From Xestospongia bergquistia (Eukaryota > Porifera > Demospongiae > Haplosclerida > Petrosiidae), in contig OZ014420.1 in NCBI GenBank assembly GCA_963965975.1, positions 2,382,001 through 2,446,000 on the forward strand: DNA of 64,000 nt. Reading direction: 5' to 3'. Positions within the stretch are counted from its first letter, which is position 1. Every line of letters starts with the position of its first letter. The notes under the pieces are model-generated. The model had not been told where the DNA came from. It did not search any database and was given only the letters and a program-made list of their open reading frames with translations. A program made the position numbers and the translations under genes. This document shows positions 14,401-28,720 of the stretch, one piece after another.

Positions 14401-16616
14401 TTAAATTCAGTGAGCTTTAACCCTTAGTTTTAGTGTTTTGTTATCTTAACTAAGCTTATCAAAAAAAGTCTTTTTGAAATATAATATCTCACTAGTCCGT
14501 AATATAAAGACTTCAGTAACTGGTATATTTTGTACAATATATATAGCGAGTCTCAATAAAATTAGTCGAGCGTTTTTATTTAGTACAAGCCTTTTTACCC
14601 CCATAGTGTTTACTTTTGTATGAGTATGACTTTGTAATGGTTTATACTAGAAAACTTAGGACATTACTTCTGCAGGGCCATTTAGCAAGAAAGAAGAAGG
14701 AACTGAATTCCGTTTTGCCAAGTCATTTAACAGTGTTCTGCAGTAAATAACGTTCCTCGCTACAGCCCTAAGGCAAATAAATAGTGTCAATACTTCATGT
14801 GCATTAGTATATCTACCTTCACTTTAAATTCAATGAGCTTTAGCCCTATCTACCTTGACTTTAAATTCAATGAGCTTTATCCCTCTCTACCTTTATTTTA
14901 AATTCAATGAGCTTTATCCCTATCTACCTTGACTTAAAATTCAATGAGCTTTAGTCTTGTCTACCTTGACTTTAAATTCAATGAGCTTTAGCCCTTAGTT
15001 TAGTGCTTTTGTAGTATCAGCTTGTAATAGTTTGTGCTAGACAGCATTACTTCGTTTTAGCAAGCAATGAATCATGACTTTATTTAGCAAGACAGAATAA
15101 GGAACTGGATTTCATTCAGCCAAATCATTCGACAGTGTTCTCTGCAGTAAATCCGAGACAATAATGTTCCTTGGTACAGACCAAGGGTAAATAAATACAG
15201 TCAAGTGTCAATACTTCATGTGCGTTAGTATCTCTAGCTTGAGTTTAAACTATTGTGTCTACTTTTGTATCAGTATCAATAATGAGCTTTAGCCCTATCT
15301 ACCTTGACTTTCAATTCAATGAGCTTTAGCCTTATCTACCTTGACTTAAAAATTGAATGAGCTTTAGCCCTTAGTTTAGTGCTTCTGTAGTATCAGCTTG
15401 TAATAGTTTGTGCTAGACAGCATTACTTCGTTTTAGCAAGCAATGAATCATGACTTTATTTAGCAAGACAGAAGAAGGAACTGGATTTCATTCAGCCAAA
15501 TCATTTGACAGTGTTCTCTGCAATAAATCCGAGACAATAATGTTCCTCACTACAGCCCAAGGGTAAATAAATACAGTCAAGTGTCAATACTTCATGTTTG
15601 TTAGTATATCTAGCTTGACTTTAAACTATTGTGTGTACTTTTGTACCAGTATCAGCTTGTAATGGTTTGTACTAGAAACCTTAGACTGCATTGCTTCATT
15701 TCATTTTAGCAATCAATGTGTCAGGACTTTACTTCTGCAGGGCTGTGGAGCAAGACAGAAGAAGGAACTGTATTCCATACAGGGAAGTCATTTGACAGTG
15801 TTCTCTGCAGTAAATCCAAGACAATAATATTCCTCGCTACAGCCCAAGGGTAAATAAATACAGTCAAGTGTCAATACTTCATGTGCGTTAGTATATCTAG
15901 CTTGACTTTAAACTCTACTTTTGTATCAGTATCAGCTTGTAATGGTTTGTACTAGAAATCTTAGACTGCATTGCTTCATTTCATTTTAGCAATCAATGTG
16001 TCAGGACTTTACTTCTGCAGGGCTGTGGAGCAAGACAGAAGAAGGAACGGTATTCCATGCAGGAAAGTCATTTGACAGTGTTCTCTGCAGTAAATCCAAG
16101 ACAATAATGTTCCTCGCTACAGCCCAAGGGTAAATAAATACAGTCAAGTCTCAATACTTCATTTGCGTTATTATATCTAGCTTGACTTTAAACTTATTCT
16201 GTCTACTTTTGTACCAGTATCAGCTTGTAATGGTTTGTACTAGAAACCTTAGACTGCATTGCTTTTAGCAATCAAATGTGTAGGGACTTTACTTCTGCAG
16301 GGCTGTGGATCAAAACTGAAGAAGGAACTGTATTCCATGAGGGAAGTCATTTGACAGTGTTCTCTGCAGTAATTCCAAGACAATGAAATTCCTCGTTACA
16401 ACAAAAGGGAAAGACAGTAGTAACAAATACAGTCAGAGAAGCAGTACTCCATGTGCTGTAGTATATCTAACATGACTTTTAAATTCAGTGAGCTTTAGCC
16501 CTTAGTTTTAGTGCATTTGTATCTTAACTAACCTATCGTAAGTCTTCTTGAAATTTAGTAACCGGTATATTTTGTAGCAAGTCTCAATAAAATGAACGAT
16601 TGTTTTTATTTAGTAC

Positions 16617-16759
16617 TAGCCTCGTACCCAGACTTTTGCGATAGAAAAGAAACCCTGGTCATTACTGCTTGCGCAGTCGCGTAATTATTGACATCACAGT
16701 GACACGCAAACAGTAGTTACCAGGCTCTTTTCTATTGCGAAAGCTTGGCTACAAGGCTA
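16617..16759. mobile_element. 143-bp TIR MITE in satellite copy B
   Basis: Copy-B counterpart of the element at 4391, offset about 12.2 kb, with the same TAGCCTCGTACCC and CAAGGCTA ends and the same ATTTAGTAC flanks. It was inherited through the segmental duplication. Confidence 0.85.
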
Positions 16760-19700
16760 ATTTAGTACAAGCCATTTTACCCCATTGTCTTTACTTTTGT
16801 ATGAGTATGAGCATGTAATAGTTTGTACTAGAAATCTTAGACAGCATTACTTCCTTTTAGCAAGCAATGAGTCACGACTTTAATTCTGCAGGGCTTTTTA
16901 GCAAGACAGAAGAATGAACTGGATTCCATTCACCTAAGTCATTTGGCAGTGTTCCCTGCAGTAAATCCGAGACACTAATGTTCCTCACTACAGCCCATGG
17001 GCAAATAAATAGAGTCAGAGTATCAATACTTCATTTGTGTTAGTATATCTAGCTTGACATTAAATTCAATGAGCTTGTAAAGGTTTGTACTAGAAATCTT
17101 AGACAGCATTACTTCTTTAGTAGCAAATGTCAAGACTGAAGAAGGAACTGGATTCCATGCACCCAAGTCATTTGCAATCTTCTCTGCAGTAAACGCTACA
17201 AAAAAGGGAAAGACAGTAGTAACAAATACGTTCACGTAAACAGTAGTCCATGTGTGTTAGTATATGTAGCTTGACTTTGAAATTCAGTCAGATGCACTAA
17301 AACTAAGCCTGTCATAAGTCATTTGGAAACATATCTGACTATTCCTTTCCTCTCTAATATATAGACTTTAGTAACCAGTATATTTAGTACAATGTAGGAA
17401 GTCTGAACAATATTAGTAAAGTGTTTTTATTTACTACAAGCCTATGTAACCCCATTGTTTTTGTATCAGTATCAGCTTGTAATGGTTTGTACTAGAAATC
17501 TTAGACAGCATTACTTCGTTTTAACAACCAACGAGTCACGACTTTATTTCTGCAGGGCTGTTTAGCAAGACAGAAGAATGAACTGGATTCCATTCAGCCA
17601 AATCATTTGTCAGTGTTCTCTGCAGTAAATCAGAGACACTAATGTTCCTTGCTACAGCCCATGGGCAAATAAATTCAGTCAAGTGTCAATACTTCATGTG
17701 CGTTAGTATATCTAGCTTGACTTCAAATTGAATGAGCTTTAGCCCTTAGTTTAGTGCATTTGTAGTATCAGCTTGTAATGGTTTGTAGTAGAAATCTTAC
17801 ACAGCATTACTTCGTTAGCAACCAATGAGTGACGACTTTATTTCTGCAGGGCTGTTTAGCAAGACAGAAGAAGGAATTGGATTCCATTCTGCCAAGTCAG
17901 TTGACAGTGTTCTGCAGTAAATAATGTTCCTTGCTACAGCTCATGGGCAAGTAAATACAGTCAGAGTATCAATACTTCATGTGTGTTGGTATGACTAGCT
18001 TGACTTTAATGAGCTTTAGCCCTTAGTTTAGTGCATTTGTTAAAGCCTGTATTAAGTCATTATAAAACATAATATCTCACCTTTCCTTGTCTCTATAATA
18101 TATACACTTTAATAACCAGTATGTTTAGTACAATATAGTAAGTCTGAATAATATTAGTCAAGTGTTTTTAAAAGGCTTTTTACCACCATTGTGTCTGCTT
18201 TGGTATCAGTATCAGCTTGAAAAGGTTTGTACTAGAAATCTTAGGCAAGATTACTACTTTAGCAGCCAACGTTTCAGGACTTTAATTCTGCAGGGCTGTT
18301 TAGCAAGACGGAAGAAGGAGCTGGATTCCATTCAACCAAGTCATTTGACAGCGTTCTTGCAGTTCCTCGCTACTGCCCAAGGGCAAATAAATATGGTCAG
18401 AGTAGCAGTACTCCATGTATGTTAGTATATTCAGTGATCTTTAGCCCCTAGGTTTAGCGCATCTGTTATCTGAACTAAGCCTGTCATAAGTCATTTGGAA
18501 ACATATCTGACTAGTCCTTTTCCAGTATATTTAGTACAATGTAGCCCATTTAAACCTATTGTGTCTACTTTTGCATCAGTATCAGCTTGTAATGGTTTGT
18601 ACTAGAAATCATGGACTGCATTACTTCATTTTAGCAATGAATGTGTCAGGACTTTATTTCTGCAGGGCTGTTTAACAAGACAAAAGAAAGAACTGTATTC
18701 CATGCAGCCAAGTGATTTGACAGTCTTGTCTGCAATAAATCTTAGACGATGATGTTATTAGCTAGAACAAAAGAAATTGAGTCAGATTTAGCCCTTAGTT
18801 TTAGTGCATCTTTTATGCAAACTAAGCCTGTAATAAGTCATATGGAAACATATCTGACTTCCTTTTCTCTAATATATAAACTTCAGTAACCAATATATTT
18901 AGTACAATGTAGGAAGTCTGAATAATATTTGTCAAATGTTTTCTCACTACAAGCCTATTTAGCCCCATTATGTCTACCTTTATTTAGTACAAGCCCATTT
19001 AAACCTATTGTGTCTACTTTTGTATCAGTATCAGCTTGTAATGGTTTGTCACAACTTTATTTCTGCAAGGCTATTTACCCTCACTGTCTCTACATTTGTG
19101 TCAGTATCAGCTTGTGCTGTATTATTGGTTGGTTGTTGTATTGTGTATACTTATGAATATGATTATCATGTGTAGACTTCCTGTCCCGTAAGTTATCTAT
19201 GCACTATGTATTATAAAATGTGCATATTGTGGAGATTTTTTTGAGTCTTGAGTATTGTCCTATATCATGTGTTTGTAATGGTTGTACTACAAATCATTAG
19301 AAATGCATTACTTCATTTTAGCAACTAATGTGTTAGGACTTTACATCTACAGGGCTGTGGAGCAAGACAGAAGAAGGAACTGGATTCCATTTGGCCAAGT
19401 CATTTAACAGTGTTCTGCAGTAAATAACGTTCCTCTCTACAGCCCTAAGGCAAATAAATACAATCAGAATGTCATTACTTCATGTGCGTTAGTATATCCA
19501 CCTTGACTTTAAATTGAATGAGCTTTAGCCCTTAGTTTTAGTGCATTTGTAGTATCAGCTTATAATGGTCTGTACTAGAAATCTTACACAGCATTACTTC
19601 ATTTTAGCAACCAATGAATCACGACTTTATTTCTGCAGGGCTGTTTAACAAGACAGAAGAAGGAACTGGATTCCATCCAGCAAAATCATTTGACAGTGTT

Positions 19701-20157
19701 CTCTGCAGTAAATCCGAGACAATAATGTTCCTTGCTACAACCCAAAGGCAAATAAATAGTGTCAATACTTCATGTGCATTAGTATATTTACCTTCACTTT
19801 AAATTCAATGAGCTTTAGCCCTATCTACCTTGACTTTAAATTCAATGAGCTTTAGCCCTATCTACCTTGACTTTAAATTCAATGAGCTTTAGTCTTAGCT
19901 ACCTTGACTTTAAATTCAATGAGCTTTAGCCCTTAGTTTAGTGCTTTTGTAGTATCAGCTTGTAATAGTTTGTGCTAGACAGCATTACTTCCTTTTAGCA
20001 AGCAATGAATCATGACTTTATTTAGCAAGACAGAAGAAGGAACTGGATTTAATTCAGCCAAATCATTTGACAGTGTTCTCTGCAGTAAATCCGAGACAAT
20101 GATGTTCCTCACTACAGCCTAAGGGTAAATAAAATTGGACGAGTGTTTTTATTTATT

Positions 20158-20300
20158 TAGCCTCGTACCCAGACTTTTGCGAAAGAAAAGAAACCCTGGT
20201 CATTACTGCTTGTGCTTTCACGTAATTATTGACATCACATTGACACGCAAACAGTAGTTACTACGCTCTTTTCTATTGCGAAAGCTTGGCTACAAGGCTA
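20158..20300. mobile_element. 143-bp TIR MITE, second copy in satellite copy B
   Basis: Copy-B counterpart of the element at 8311, offset 11847. Small changes include CTACGCTCTTTTC in place of CCAGGCTCTTTTC in the right arm. Its left flank directly follows the point where copy B lacks one short satellite unit. Confidence 0.85.
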
Positions 20301-23300
20301 ATTTTGTACAAGCCTTTTTACCCCCATTGTCTTTATTTTTGTATCAGTATGAACTTGTAATAGTTTGTACTAGAAATCTTAGACAGCATTACTTCCTTTT
20401 AGCAAGCAACGATTATTCTGCAGGGCTTTTTAGAAGAAGGAACTGTATTCCATGCAGGGAAGTCATTTGACAGTAAATCCGAGACAATAATGTTCCTCGC
20501 TACAGCCCAAGGGTAAATAAATACAGTCAAGTGTCAATACTTCATGTGCGTTAGTATATCTAGCTTGACTTTAAACTTATTGTGTCTACTTTTGTATCAG
20601 TATCAGCTTGTAATGGTTTCTACTAGAAATCTTAGACTGCATTGGTTTATTTCATTTTAGCAATCAATGTGTCAGGACTTTACTTCTGCAGGGCTGTGGA
20701 GCAAGACTGAAGAAGGAACTGTATTCCATGCAGGGAAGTCATTTGACAGTGTTCTCTGCAGTAAATCCAAGACACTAATTTTTCTTGCTACAGCCCATGG
20801 GCCAATAAATACAGTCAGAGTATCAATACTTCGTTTGTGTTAGTATATCTAGCTTGACTTTAAATTCAATGAGCTTTAGCCCTTAGTTTTAGTGCATTTG
20901 TTATCTCTAACTAAGCCTGTAATAAGTCATTTTAAAATATGTATCTCACCTTTCCTTGTCTGTGTAATATATACACTTTGATAACCAGTATATTTAGTAC
21001 AATGTAGCAAGTCTGAATAATATTAGTCAAGTGTTTTTAAAAAGCTTTTTACCCCCATTGTGTCTGCTTTTGTATCAGTATCAGCTTGTAAAGGTTTGTA
21101 CTAGAAATCTTAGACAGCATTACTTTGTTTTAGCAACCAAAGATTCATGACTTTATTTCTACAGGGCTTTTAGCAAGATAGAAGAAGGAACCAGATTCCA
21201 TTCAGCCAAATCATTTGACAGTGTTCTCTGTAGTAAATCCAAGACAATAATGTTCCTCGCTATAGCCCAAGGGCAAGTAAATACAGTCAAGTGTGTTAGT
21301 ATATATAGCTTGAGTTTAAATTTAATGAGCTTTAGCCTTTAGTTTATTGCATTTGTAGTATCACGTTGTAATAGTTTTTGCTAGAAATCTTAGATAGTAT
21401 TACTTTGTTTTAGCAACCAATGAGTCATGACTTTATTTCTGCAGGGTTGTTTAGCAAGACAGAAGAAGAAACTGGATTCCATTCAGCCAAACATTTGATG
21501 GTGTTCTCTGCAGTAAATCCAAGACAATAATGTTTTTCACTATAGCCTAAGGGCAAGTAAATACTGTAAAGTGTATTAGTATATATAGCTTGACTTTAAA
21601 TAAATGAGCTTTAGCCCTTAGTTTAGTGCATCGTTACTTCGTTTTAGCAACCAAAGATTCATAACTTTATTTCTACAGGGCTGTTTAGCAAGATAGAAGA
21701 AGAAACCAGATTCCATTCAGCCAAATCATTTGACAGTGTTCTCTGCAATAAATCCAAGACAATGTTCCTTGCTCTAGCCCAAGGGCAAGTAAATACAGTC
21801 AAGTGTGTTAGTCTATGTAGATTGACTTTAAATTCAATGAGCTTTAGCCCTTAGTTTATTGCATTTGTAGTATCACGTTGTAATAGTTTGTGCTAAAAAT
21901 CTTAGACAGTATTACTTCGTTTTAGCAACCAATGAGTCATAACTTTATTTCTGCAGGGTTGTTTAGCAAGACAGAAGAAGGAACTGGATTCCATTCAGCC
22001 AAGTCATTTGACAGTGTTCTCTGCAGTAAATCCGAGACACTAATGTTCCTTGCTACAGCCCGTGGGCAAATAAATATAGTCAGTGTATCAATACTTCATT
22101 TGTGTTAGTATATCTACCTTGACTTTAAATTCAATGAGCTTTAGCCCTTTGTTTTAGTGCATTTGTTATCTTAACTAAGCCTGTAATAAGTCATTTTAAA
22201 ACAATATGTCACCTTTTCTTGTCTCTGTAATATATACACTTTAATACCGGTATATTTAGTACAATGTAGCAAGTCTGAATAATACTAGTCAAGTGTTTTT
22301 AAAAGGAACTAGATTCCATTCAGCCAAATCATTTGCCATTCTTCTCTGCAGTAAATCCAAGACAATAATGTTCCTCGTTATAGCCCATGGGCAAGTAAAT
22401 GCAGTCAAGTGTGTTAGTGTATATAGCTTGAGTTTAAATTCAATGAGCTTTAGCCCTTAGTTTAGTGCATTTCTAGTATCACGTTGTAATAATTTCTGCT
22501 AGAAATCTTAGACAGTATTACTTTGTTTTAGCAAGCAAAAAATATGTCACGTTTCCTTGTCTCTGTAATATATACACTTTAATAACCAGTATAAAAGGCT
22601 TTTTACCCCCATTGTGTCTTCTTTCGTAACAGTATCAGCTTGTAAAGGTTTGTACTAGAAATCTTATACAGCATTACTTCTTCAGTAGCAACCAATGAGT
22701 CACGACTTTGTTTCTACAAGGCTGTTTAGCAAGACAGAAGAAGGAACTGGATTCCATTCAGCCAAAACATTTGACTGTGTTCTCTGCAGTAAATCCAAGA
22801 CAATAATGTTTCTCGCTATAGCCTAAGGGGAAGTAAATACAGTGAAGTGTATTAGTATATATAGCTCGACTTTAAATAAATGAGCTTTAGCCCTTAGTTT
22901 AGTGCATCGTTACTTCGTTTTAGCAACTAAAGATTCATGACTTTATTTCTACAGGGCTGTTTAGCAAGATAGAAGAAGGAACCAGATTCCATTCAGCCAA
23001 ATCATTTGACAGTCTTCTCTGCAGTAAATCCAAGACAATAATGTTCCTCGCTATAACGCAAGGGCAAGTAAATACAGTGAAGAGTGTTAGTATATATAGC
23101 TTGAGTTTAAATTCAATGAATTTTAGCCCTAAGTTTAGTGGATTTGTAGTATCAGCTTGCAATGGTTTGTACTAGAAATGTTAGACAGCATAACTTCATT
23201 TTGGCACCCAATCATTCACTGTTTTATTTCTACAGGGCTGTTTAGCAAGACAGAAGAAGGAACCAGATGCATTCAGCCAAATCATTTGACAGTGTTCTCT

Positions 23301-26300
23301 GCAGTAAATCCAAGACAATAATGTCCCTCGCTATAGCCCATGGGCAAGTAAATACAGTCAAGTGTGTTAGTATATATAGCTTGAGTTTAAATTCAATGAG
23401 CTTTAGCCCTTTGTTTAGTGCATTTGTAGTATTCCGTTGTAATATTTTGTGGCAGAAATCTTAGACAGTATTACTTCATTTTACAAACCATGGAGTCATG
23501 ACTTTATTTCTGCAGGGTTGTTTAACAAGACAGAAGAAGGAACTGGATTCAATTCAGCCAGGTCACTTTACAGTGTTCTCTGCAGTAAATCCAGACAATA
23601 ATGTTCCTCGCTATAGCCCAAGGGCAAGTAAATACAGTCAAGTGTGTTAGTGCATCGTTACTTCGTTTTAGCAACCAAAGATTCATGGCTTTATTTCTAC
23701 AGGGCTGTTTAGCAAGATAGAAGGAGAAACCAGATTCCATTTAGCCAAATCATTTGACAGTGTTCTCTGCAGTAAATCCAAGACAATAATGTTCCTCGCT
23801 ATAGCCTAAGGGCAAGTATATACAGTGAAGTGTGTTAGTATATATAGCTTGACTTTAAATTCAATGAGCTTTAGCCCTTAGTTTATTGCATTTGTGGTGT
23901 CACGTTGTAATAGTTTTTGCTAGAAATCTTAGACAGTATTACTTTGTTTTAGCAACCAATGAGTCATGACTTTATTTCTGCAGGGTTGTTTAGCAAGACA
24001 GAAGAAGAAACTGGATTCCATTCAGCCAAAACATTTGACGGTGTTCTCTGCAGTAAATCCAAGACAATAATGTTTTTCACTATAGCCTAAGAGCAAGTAA
24101 ATACTGTAAAGTGTATTAGTATATATAGCTTGACTTTAAATAAATGAGCTTTAGCCCTTAGTTTAGTGAATCGTTACTTCGTTTTAGCAACCAAAGATTC
24201 ATAACTTTATTTCTACAGGGCTGTTTAGCAAGATAGAAGAAGAAACCAGATTCCATTCAGCCAAATCATTTGACAGTGTTCTCTGCAATAAATCCAAGAC
24301 AATGTTCCTTGCTCTAGCCCAAGGGCAAGTAAATACAGTCAAGTGTGTTAGTCTATGTAGATTAACTTTAAATTCAATGAGCTTTAGCCCTTAGTTTATT
24401 GCATTTGTAGTATCACGTTGTAATAGTTTGTGCTAAAAATCTTAGACAGTATTACTTCGTTTTAGCAACCAATGAGTCATAACTTTATTTCTGCAGGGTT
24501 GTTTAGCAAGACAGAAGAAGGAACTGGATTCCATTCAGCCAAGTCATTTGACAGTGTTCTCTGCAGTAAATCCGAGACACTAATGTTCCTTGCTACAGCC
24601 CGTGGGCAAATAAATATAGTCAGTGTATCAATACTTCATTTGTGTTAGTATATCTACCTTGACTTTAAATTCAATGAGCTTTAGCCCTTTGTTTTAGTGC
24701 AGTTGTTATCTTAACTAAGCCTGTAATAAGTCATTTTAAAACAATATGTCACCTTTTCTTGTCTCTGTAATATATACACTTTAATACCGGTATATTTAGT
24801 ACAATGTAGCAAGTCTGAATAATACTAGTCAAGTGTTTTTAAAAGGAACTAGATTGCATTCAGCCAAATCATTTGCCATTCTTCTCTGCAGTAAATGCAA
24901 GACAATAATGTTCCTCGTTATAGCCCATGGGCAAGTAAATGCAGTCAAGTGTGTTAGTGTATATAGCTTGAGTTTAAATTCAATGAGCTTTAGCCCTTAG
25001 TTTAGTGCATTTCTAGTATCACGTTGTAATAATTTGTGCTAGAAATCTTAGACAGTATTACTTTGTTTTAGCAAGCAATAAGTCATGACTTTATTTCTGC
25101 AGGGTTGTTTAGCAAGACAGAAGAAGGAACAGGATTCCATTCAGCCAAGTCATTTTACAGTGTTCTCTGCAGTAAATCCAAGACACTAATGTTCCTCGCT
25201 ACAGCCCATGGGCAAATAAATACAGTCAGTGTATCAATACTTCATTTGTGTTAGTATATCTAGCTTGACTTTAAATTCAATGAGCTTTAGCCCTTAGTTT
25301 AGTGCATTTGTTATCTTAACTAAGCCTGTAATAAGTCATTTTAAAACATATGTCACGTTTCCTTGTCTCTGTAATATATACACTTTAATAACTAGTATAA
25401 AAGGCTTTTTACCCCCATTGTGTCTTCTTTCGTAACAGTATCAGCTTGTAAAGGTTTGTACTAGAAATCTTATACAGCATTACTTCTTCAGTAGCAACCA
25501 ATGAGTCACGACTTTGTTTCTACAGGGCTGTTTAGCAAGACAGAAGAAGGAACTGGATTCCATTCAGCCAAAACATTTGACTGTGTTCTCTGCAGTAAAT
25601 CCAAGACAATAATGTTTCTCGCTATAGCCTAAGGGGAAGTAAATACAGTGAAGTGTATTAGTATATATAGCTCGACTTTAAATAAATGAGCTTTAGCCCT
25701 TAGTTTAGTGCATCGTTACTTCGTTTTAGCAACTAAAGATTCATGACTTTATTTCTACAGGGCTGTTTAGCAAGATAGAAGAAGGAACCAGATTCCATTC
25801 AGCCAAATCATTTGACAGTCTTCTCTGCAGTAAATCCAAGACAATAATGTTCCTCGCTATAACGCAAGGGCAAGTAAATACAGTGAAGAGTGTTAGTATA
25901 TATAGCTTGAGTTTAAATTCAATGAATTTTAGCCCTAAGTTTAGTGGATTTGTAGTATCAGCTTGCAATGGTTTGTACTAGAAATGTTAGACAGCATAAC
26001 TTCATTTTGGCACCCAATCTTTCACTGTTTTATTTCTACAGGGCTGTTTAGCAAGACAGAAGAAGGAACCAGATTCCATTCAGCCAAGTCATTTGACAGT
26101 GTTCTCTGCAGTAAATCCAAGACAATAATCTTCCTCGCTATAGCCCAAGGGCAAATAAATACAGTGAAGTGTGTTAGTATTTATAGCTTGACTCTAAATT
26201 CAATGAGCATTAGCCCTTAGTTTAGTTCATCGTTACTTCGTTTTAGCAGCCAAAGATTCATGACTTTATTTCTACAGGGCTGTTTAGCAAACTAGAAGAA

Positions 26301-26448
26301 GGAACCAGATTCCATTCAGCCAAATCATTTGACAGTGTTTTCTGCAGTAAATCCAAAACAATAATGTTACTCGCTATAGCCCAAGGGCAAGTAAATACAG
26401 TGAAGTGTGTTAGTATGTATAGCTTGACTTTAAATTCAATGAGCTTTA

Positions 26449-26647
26449 CTAAATGAAGGTGCTAAAACTGTGATATTTGTGAGTGACACAGCAATAATTA
26501 TCATTAAATATTCTTTATTATTAGGTGGGTTCTGATATACCTTGTATTTCAGTTGAGATCGTAGAGGAAGCATTTGAATTACTGGAAGAGCAAAAGCAGA
26601 TGTAATTCTTGTACCAGCTGTTGCCGGAGGATATTATACAGTTGGAG
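26449..26647 (+). pseudogene. Captured gene fragment, DUF2064-type glycosyltransferase (copy 1)
   Basis: This is foreign sequence inside a satellite monomer. A 30-nt exon piece reads LNEGAKTVIF. A 46-nt intron follows (GTGAGTGAC to TTATTATTAG, 26479-26524). A second exon piece starts VGSDIPCISVEIVEEAFELL and, after one frameshift near AAGAGCAAAAGC, continues ADVILVPAVAGGYYTVG. The order GSD, then an EEAFELL helix, then DVILVPA and GGYY matches the DUF2064/TIGR04282 nucleotide-diphospho-sugar-transferase-like family, where GSD and DGGYY are conserved; here the D of DGGYY is A. The right junction resumes the satellite at CCTCGCTATAGCCC. The family call is from memory of its motifs. It is non-functional. 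Confidence 0.72.
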
Positions 26648-27177
26648 CCTCGCTATAGCCCAAGGGCAGTAAATACAGTCAAGGGTGTTAGTATATATAG
26701 GTTGACTTTAAATTTAATGAGCTTTAGCCCTTAGTTTAGTGCATTTGTTATCTTAACTAAGCCTGTAATAAGTCATTTTAAAACATATATGTCACCTATC
26801 CTTGTCTCTGTAATATATACACTTTAATAACCAGTATTTAGTACAATGTAGCAAGTATGAATAATATTAGTCAAGTGTTTTTAAAAGATTTTTACCCCCA
26901 TCGTGTCTTTTTGGTATTAGTATCAGCTTGTAAATGTTTGTACAAGAAATCTTAAACAGCATTACTTTGTTTTAGCAACGAATCATTCACAACTTTATTT
27001 CCACAGGGCTGTTTAGCAAAACAGAAGAAGGAACTAGATTCCATTCAGCCAAATCATTTGACAGTATTCTCTGCAGTAAATCCAAAACAATAATGTTACT
27101 CGCTATAGCCCAAGGGCAAGTAAATACAGTGAAGTGTGTTAGTATGTATAGCTTGACTTTAAATTCAATGAGCTTTA

Positions 27178-27375
27178 CTAAATGAAGGTGCTAAAACTGT
27201 GATATTTGTGAGTGACACAGCAATAATTATCATTAAATATTCTTTATTATTAGGTGGGTTCTGATATACCTGGTATTTCAGTGTGATCGTAGAGGAGGCA
27301 TTTGAATTACTGGAAGAGCAAAAGCAGATGTAATTCTTGTACCAGCTGTTGCCGGAGGATATTATACAGTTGGAG
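27178..27375 (+). pseudogene. Captured DUF2064-type gene fragment (copy 2)
   Basis: Same fragment, junctions and short intron as at 26449, about 730 bp downstream. It keeps the family-typical GSDIPGIS, where copy 1 has GSDIPCIS. It has its own small deletion in the following SVEIV codons that introduces a TGA. Neither copy is therefore simply the parent of the other; both descend from one captured piece amplified with the satellite monomer. Confidence 0.7.
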
Positions 27376-28720
27376 CCTCGCTATAGCCCAAGGGCAAGTA
27401 AATACAGTCAAGGGTGTTAGTATATATAGGTTGACTTTAAATTTAATGAGCTTTAGCCCTTAGTTTAGTGCATTTGTTATCTTAACTAAGCCTGTAATAA
27501 GTCATTTTAAAACATATATGTCACCTATCCTTGTCTCTGTAATATATACACTTTAATAACCAGTATATTTAGTACAATGTAGCAAGTATGAATAATATTA
27601 GTCAAGTGTTTTTAAAAGATTTTTACCCCCATTGTGTCTTTTTGGTATTAGTATCGGCTTGTAAATGTTTGTACAAGAAATCTTAAACAGCATTACTTTG
27701 TTTTAGCAACGAATCATTCACAACTTTATTCCCACAGGGCTGTTTAGCAAAACAGAAGAAGGAACTAGATTCCATTCAGCCAAATCACTTGACAGTGTTC
27801 TCTGCAGTAAATCCAAGACAATAATGTTCCTTGCTATAGCCCAAGGGCAAGTAAATACAGTCAAGTGTGTTAGTATATATAGCTTGACTTTAAATTCAAA
27901 TTCAATGAGCTTTAGCCCTTAGTTCAGCGCATCGTTACTTCGTTTTAGCAACCAAAGATTCATGACTTTCTTTCTACAGGGCTGTTTAGCAAGATAGAAG
28001 AAGGAACCAGATTCCATCCAATTAAATCATTTGACAGTGTTCTCTGCAGTAAATTCGAGACACTAATATTCCTCGCTACAGCCCATTAGGAAATAAATAC
28101 AGGCAGTGTATCAATACTTCATTTGTGTTAGTATATCTAGCTTGACTCTAAATTCAATGAGCTTTAGTCCTTAGTTTTAGTGCATTTGTTATCTTAACTA
28201 AGCCTGTAATAAGTCATTTTAAAACATATGTCACGTTTCCTTGTCTCTGTAATATATACACTTTAATAACCAGTATAAAAGGCTTTTTACCCCCATTGTG
28301 TCTTCTTTGGTATCAGTATCAGCTTGTAAAGGTTTGTACTAGAAATCTTAGAAGCATTACTTCTTTAGTAGCAAATGGGTCAGGACATTACTTCTTCAGG
28401 GCTGTTTAGCAAGACAGAAGAAGGAACTGGATTCCATGCAGCCAAGTCATTTGACTGTCTCCTGTGTAGTAAACGCTACAACGAAAGGGAAAGACAGTAG
28501 TAACAAATACGTTTCATGTAAGCAGTACTCCATGCGAGTTAGTATATGTAGCTTGAGTTTCAAATTCAGTCAGACACACAAAAACTAAGCCTGTCATTTG
28601 AAAACATATCTGACTGTTTCTTTTCTCTCTAATATATACTTTAGTAACCAGTATATTTAGTGCAATGTACGAAATCTGAATAATATTAGTAAAGTGTTTT
28701 TGAAAGGCTTTTTACTCCCA

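Larger units (their letters stand above)
13644..23610. repeat. Complex satellite, segmental copy B
   Basis: Near-identical copy of 1022-13543. The offset is 12622 at the start and 12227 after the 395-bp duplication that only copy A carries. It falls to 11847 from about 20.1 kb, where one 376-bp short unit is missing, and to 10068 from about 22.54 kb, where about 1779 bp is missing. The first two differences are whole repeat units, as expected for unequal recombination. The third joins GCAAGCAA to AAATATGTCACG without clear homology. The identity is high enough that assembly of two haplotypes in series cannot be excluded. Confidence 0.9.
23611..28720. repeat. Complex satellite, third partial copy and mixed monomers
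   Basis: The stretch at about 23830-26200 repeats 21290-23400 at an offset of 2540, changing to 2806 after about 25.07 kb. At that point 266 bp is present that copy B lacks and copy A has. From 26.2 kb on, further long monomers follow. Two of them share a captured gene fragment and are near-identical over about 730 bp (26.4-27.1 and 27.1-27.9 kb). Confidence 0.85.
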
